Assembly: GCA_028277325.1 (NCBI GenBank)
Contig: JANQGL010000106.1
Span: forward strand, 1 to 7,453
Direction of reading: 5' to 3'
DNA: 7,453 bases
DNA from: Magnetospira sp.
GTDB lineage: Bacteria; Pseudomonadota; Alphaproteobacteria; Rhodospirillales; Magnetospiraceae
The notes under the pieces were generated by a model. That model worked only from the letters and a program-made list of their open reading frames with translations. It was not told the DNA's origin and ran no database searches. Every line of letters starts with the position of its first letter. Positions within the stretch are counted from its first letter, which is position 1. Position numbers and translations under genes: made by a program. Below are positions 6,041-7,453 of this stretch, in pieces.

Positions 6041-7453
6041 TCAGGCGTAGTTCAAGCGGTAGACCTTGCGGCCCAGAACGAACAGCGACACGAAAAAGCC
6101 CAGCATGGGGATCGCCAGGGCGACCGGATAGGGCACACCCGGCATGAGGAGCAAATCCTTGATCGGGATCACCAGGGCATGTCCCACGTAGGCGAACAGA
6201 GCGAGCTGGCCAAGCGATCCAAAGACAAACAGCAGGTGCCGCGTCGGCCGCGACAACCCGGCGCCCGATCCGATGACCGCGCTCAGCGCGGCGAGGAGGA
6301 GCAGAACGAAGCCGGAATAGGTGAGCCACTTCCAGAAATGCACGAAACTCGAAGTCTCGAGCCAGACGTGCGACTGATCGAGGGCGAGCGAGACGGCGAT
6401 CCCCGACAGCGGGAGCGCCAGGCCGGCGGCGACCAGCAGCGGGACGAGGAAGGTCTTTCCGCGGTGCGCGTACAGCAGATACCCGATGGCGGTGCCGAGC
6501 AGCACGCCGCCGGTCATGTTGAAGTACCCGTATTTCGCCGCCAGGATCAGTTTGCCGAGTTCCAAGGGGCCGGTGCCACGCAACGGGCTGACGTGGGTGT
6601 GGAGCAGCAGGTCGATTCCGAAGCAAAGGGCCGACAAGGTCAGACATCCGACGATGAAGCTGGGAAACCGCTTCAGGAGTCCGAGGATGAGGGGAATGCT
6701 CAGAATGCCGAAAAAGTAGTAGTCCAGGACGGAATAGAACATGTTGAAAAAGTCGGTTGCCGACCGGACGTCGTGGGTTGCCAAATTTGACAGGCCCAGG
6801 ATCAAGATGGCGCCGCCCACGAAGCCTGCCCCGAAACGTACCCGCTGCCAAAGCAGGTTCGGTCGTTCCAGGGCCATCGAGTAGTAGGTGTAGCCGATGG
6901 TGATTCCGAATACGATGCCGAAGCCGGGTGTCCCCATCCCGAACACCGGGTAGAGCAGGGGGAAGTACTCCTTCAGCGCCGGGATGCGCTCGACGACGCC
7001 CGGACTCCAGTGGGCCAGGAGCACCAGAAGAACCAGAATGCCGCGCGCCGCGTTGACCACCAGGTTGGTGCGGAGGATGGGGCTGTCCAGCATCGCGTCG
7101 GCGGTCGGCGAGGCAGCGTCCTTGCGCGCCAGTTCGGCGATGGTTCGGCCACGGAACACGGAGCGGCAGGTCGCCTCGTCCAGCCCGTGCTTGCGCATGT
7201 GCAGCATGACCGAAATGGCCGACAGTGAATCGCCGCCGACCTCGAAGAAGCTGTCGTCCACGCCGATCGGACTGAACCCGAGAACCTCTTCCCAGATTGT
7301 CACCAGCTTGCGTTCCTCGTCGGTCGTCGGGGCCCGATACCCCGGCCGGTCCCGGCCGGCCGCGGTTGCGGTCTGCTGCTGAGCCGCCCGGTGGCTGGCC
7401 CGGGTCAGATCGCGGGTGCCGAGGCGTTCCCAGGTCGGAGGAAGCGGGCCGAG
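6041..7453 (-). CDS. NRPS-type carrier domain fused to an acyltransferase-3-like membrane domain, partial at its N-terminus
   Basis: The reading frame stays open to the window edge, so the protein's beginning lies beyond 7453; 470 residues are visible, numbered here from the edge. Residues ~1-40 are a low-complexity linker with a QQQ run. A phosphopantetheine carrier domain covers ~42-112: YRAPTTDEERKL, then IWEEVLG, VDDSFFEVGGDSLSAI, with the attachment serine at 76. About ten hydrophobic helices follow (~131-460), opening with NAARGILVLLVLLAHWSPG. The histidine at 148 in that stretch and the following GTPGFGIVFGITIGY resemble the first two helices of acyltransferase-3 (O-acyltransferase) proteins. 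A likely scheme is that an upstream domain loads an acyl or aminoacyl group on the carrier, and the membrane domain passes it to a lipid or exported glycan, as DltA/DltC/DltB do as separate proteins. That scheme is inference. An internal GTG at 7303 is inside the carrier domain and not the start. GC falls to about 52-53% in stretches around 6660-6780. Confidence 0.85.
   Translation of the reverse strand, partial: LGPLPPTWERLGTRDLTRASHRAAQQQTATAAGRDRPGYRAPTTDEERKLVTIWEEVLGFSPIGVDDSFFEVGGDSLSAISVMLHMRKHGLDEATCRSVFRGRTIAELARKDAASPTADAMLDSPILRTNLVVNAARGILVLLVLLAHWSPGVVERIPALKEYFPLLYPVFGMGTPGFGIVFGITIGYTYYSMALERPNLLWQRVRFGAGFVGGAILILGLSNLATHDVRSATDFFNMFYSVLDYYFFGILSIPLILGLLKRFPSFIVGCLTLSALCFGIDLLLHTHVSPLRGTGPLELGKLILAAKYGYFNMTGGVLLGTAIGYLLYAHRGKTFLVPLLVAAGLALPLSGIAVSLALDQSHVWLETSSFVHFWKWLTYSGFVLLLLAALSAVIGSGAGLSRPTRHLLFVFGSLGQLALFAYVGHALVIPIKDLLLMPGVPYPVALAIPMLGFFVSLFVLGRKVYRLNYA

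Noticed and set aside
6014..6790. Plus-strand open frame opposite the acyltransferase domain
   Set aside because: Its Gln/Glu/Gly/Arg-rich translation is the reverse-strand image of hydrophobic membrane codons; the minus strand gives coherent membrane helices and a carrier motif.
4464..6851. Long minus-strand frame across the second paralog into the carrier/acyltransferase gene
   Set aside because: It is antisense to the second paralog and out of frame with the acyltransferase gene, with no recognisable motif.
7301..7303. GTG as start codon of the carrier/acyltransferase protein
   Set aside because: The frame continues upstream without a stop to the window edge, and upstream residues (YRAPTTDEERKL) belong to the first helix region of the carrier domain.

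Overview
The window is a GC-rich bacterial chromosome segment. Its FtsK architecture, gene order and intergenic palindrome type point to an alphaproteobacterium, most likely of the Rhodospirillales/Azospirillum kind; this placement is inference from memory of such genomes. No tRNA, rRNA, CRISPR array, insertion sequence or origin was seen.

Left part (1-2635): the last codons of a probable class I/II aminotransferase end 25 bases before a complete ftsK, a DNA translocase of 804 residues with an N-terminal membrane anchor, RecA-like motor and gamma winged-helix domain. After ftsK comes a 119-base convergent intergenic region with a nested palindrome of the ATTCCCGC...GCGGGAAT type, a dispersed-repeat style that may also terminate transcription from both sides.

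Middle part (2633-5963): a minus-strand PPP-family metallophosphoesterase with all its metal motifs is divergent from a tightly linked plus-strand pair. The pair (411 and 421 residues, 11 bases apart, with the second gene's Shine-Dalgarno overlapping the first gene's stop) encodes clear paralogs. I read each as a degenerate GGDEF-like half followed by a degenerate EAL-like half. Both keep the EAL fold landmarks (NxS, VVELQQID, K, FQG) but lose most acidic catalytic residues, so they look like soluble non-catalytic c-di-GMP-class receptors or scaffolds, perhaps acting as a heterodimer. This pair is the best candidate in the window for an undescribed system.

Right part (6041-7453): a minus-strand gene, cut by the window edge, encodes an NRPS-type carrier domain (GGDSL) fused to a membrane acyltransferase-3-like domain of about ten helices. 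Parts of it have visibly lower GC than the rest of the window, suggesting different ancestry. It looks like the terminal part of a carrier-to-membrane acyl transfer enzyme that would modify a lipid or surface glycan; the substrate cannot be read from here.
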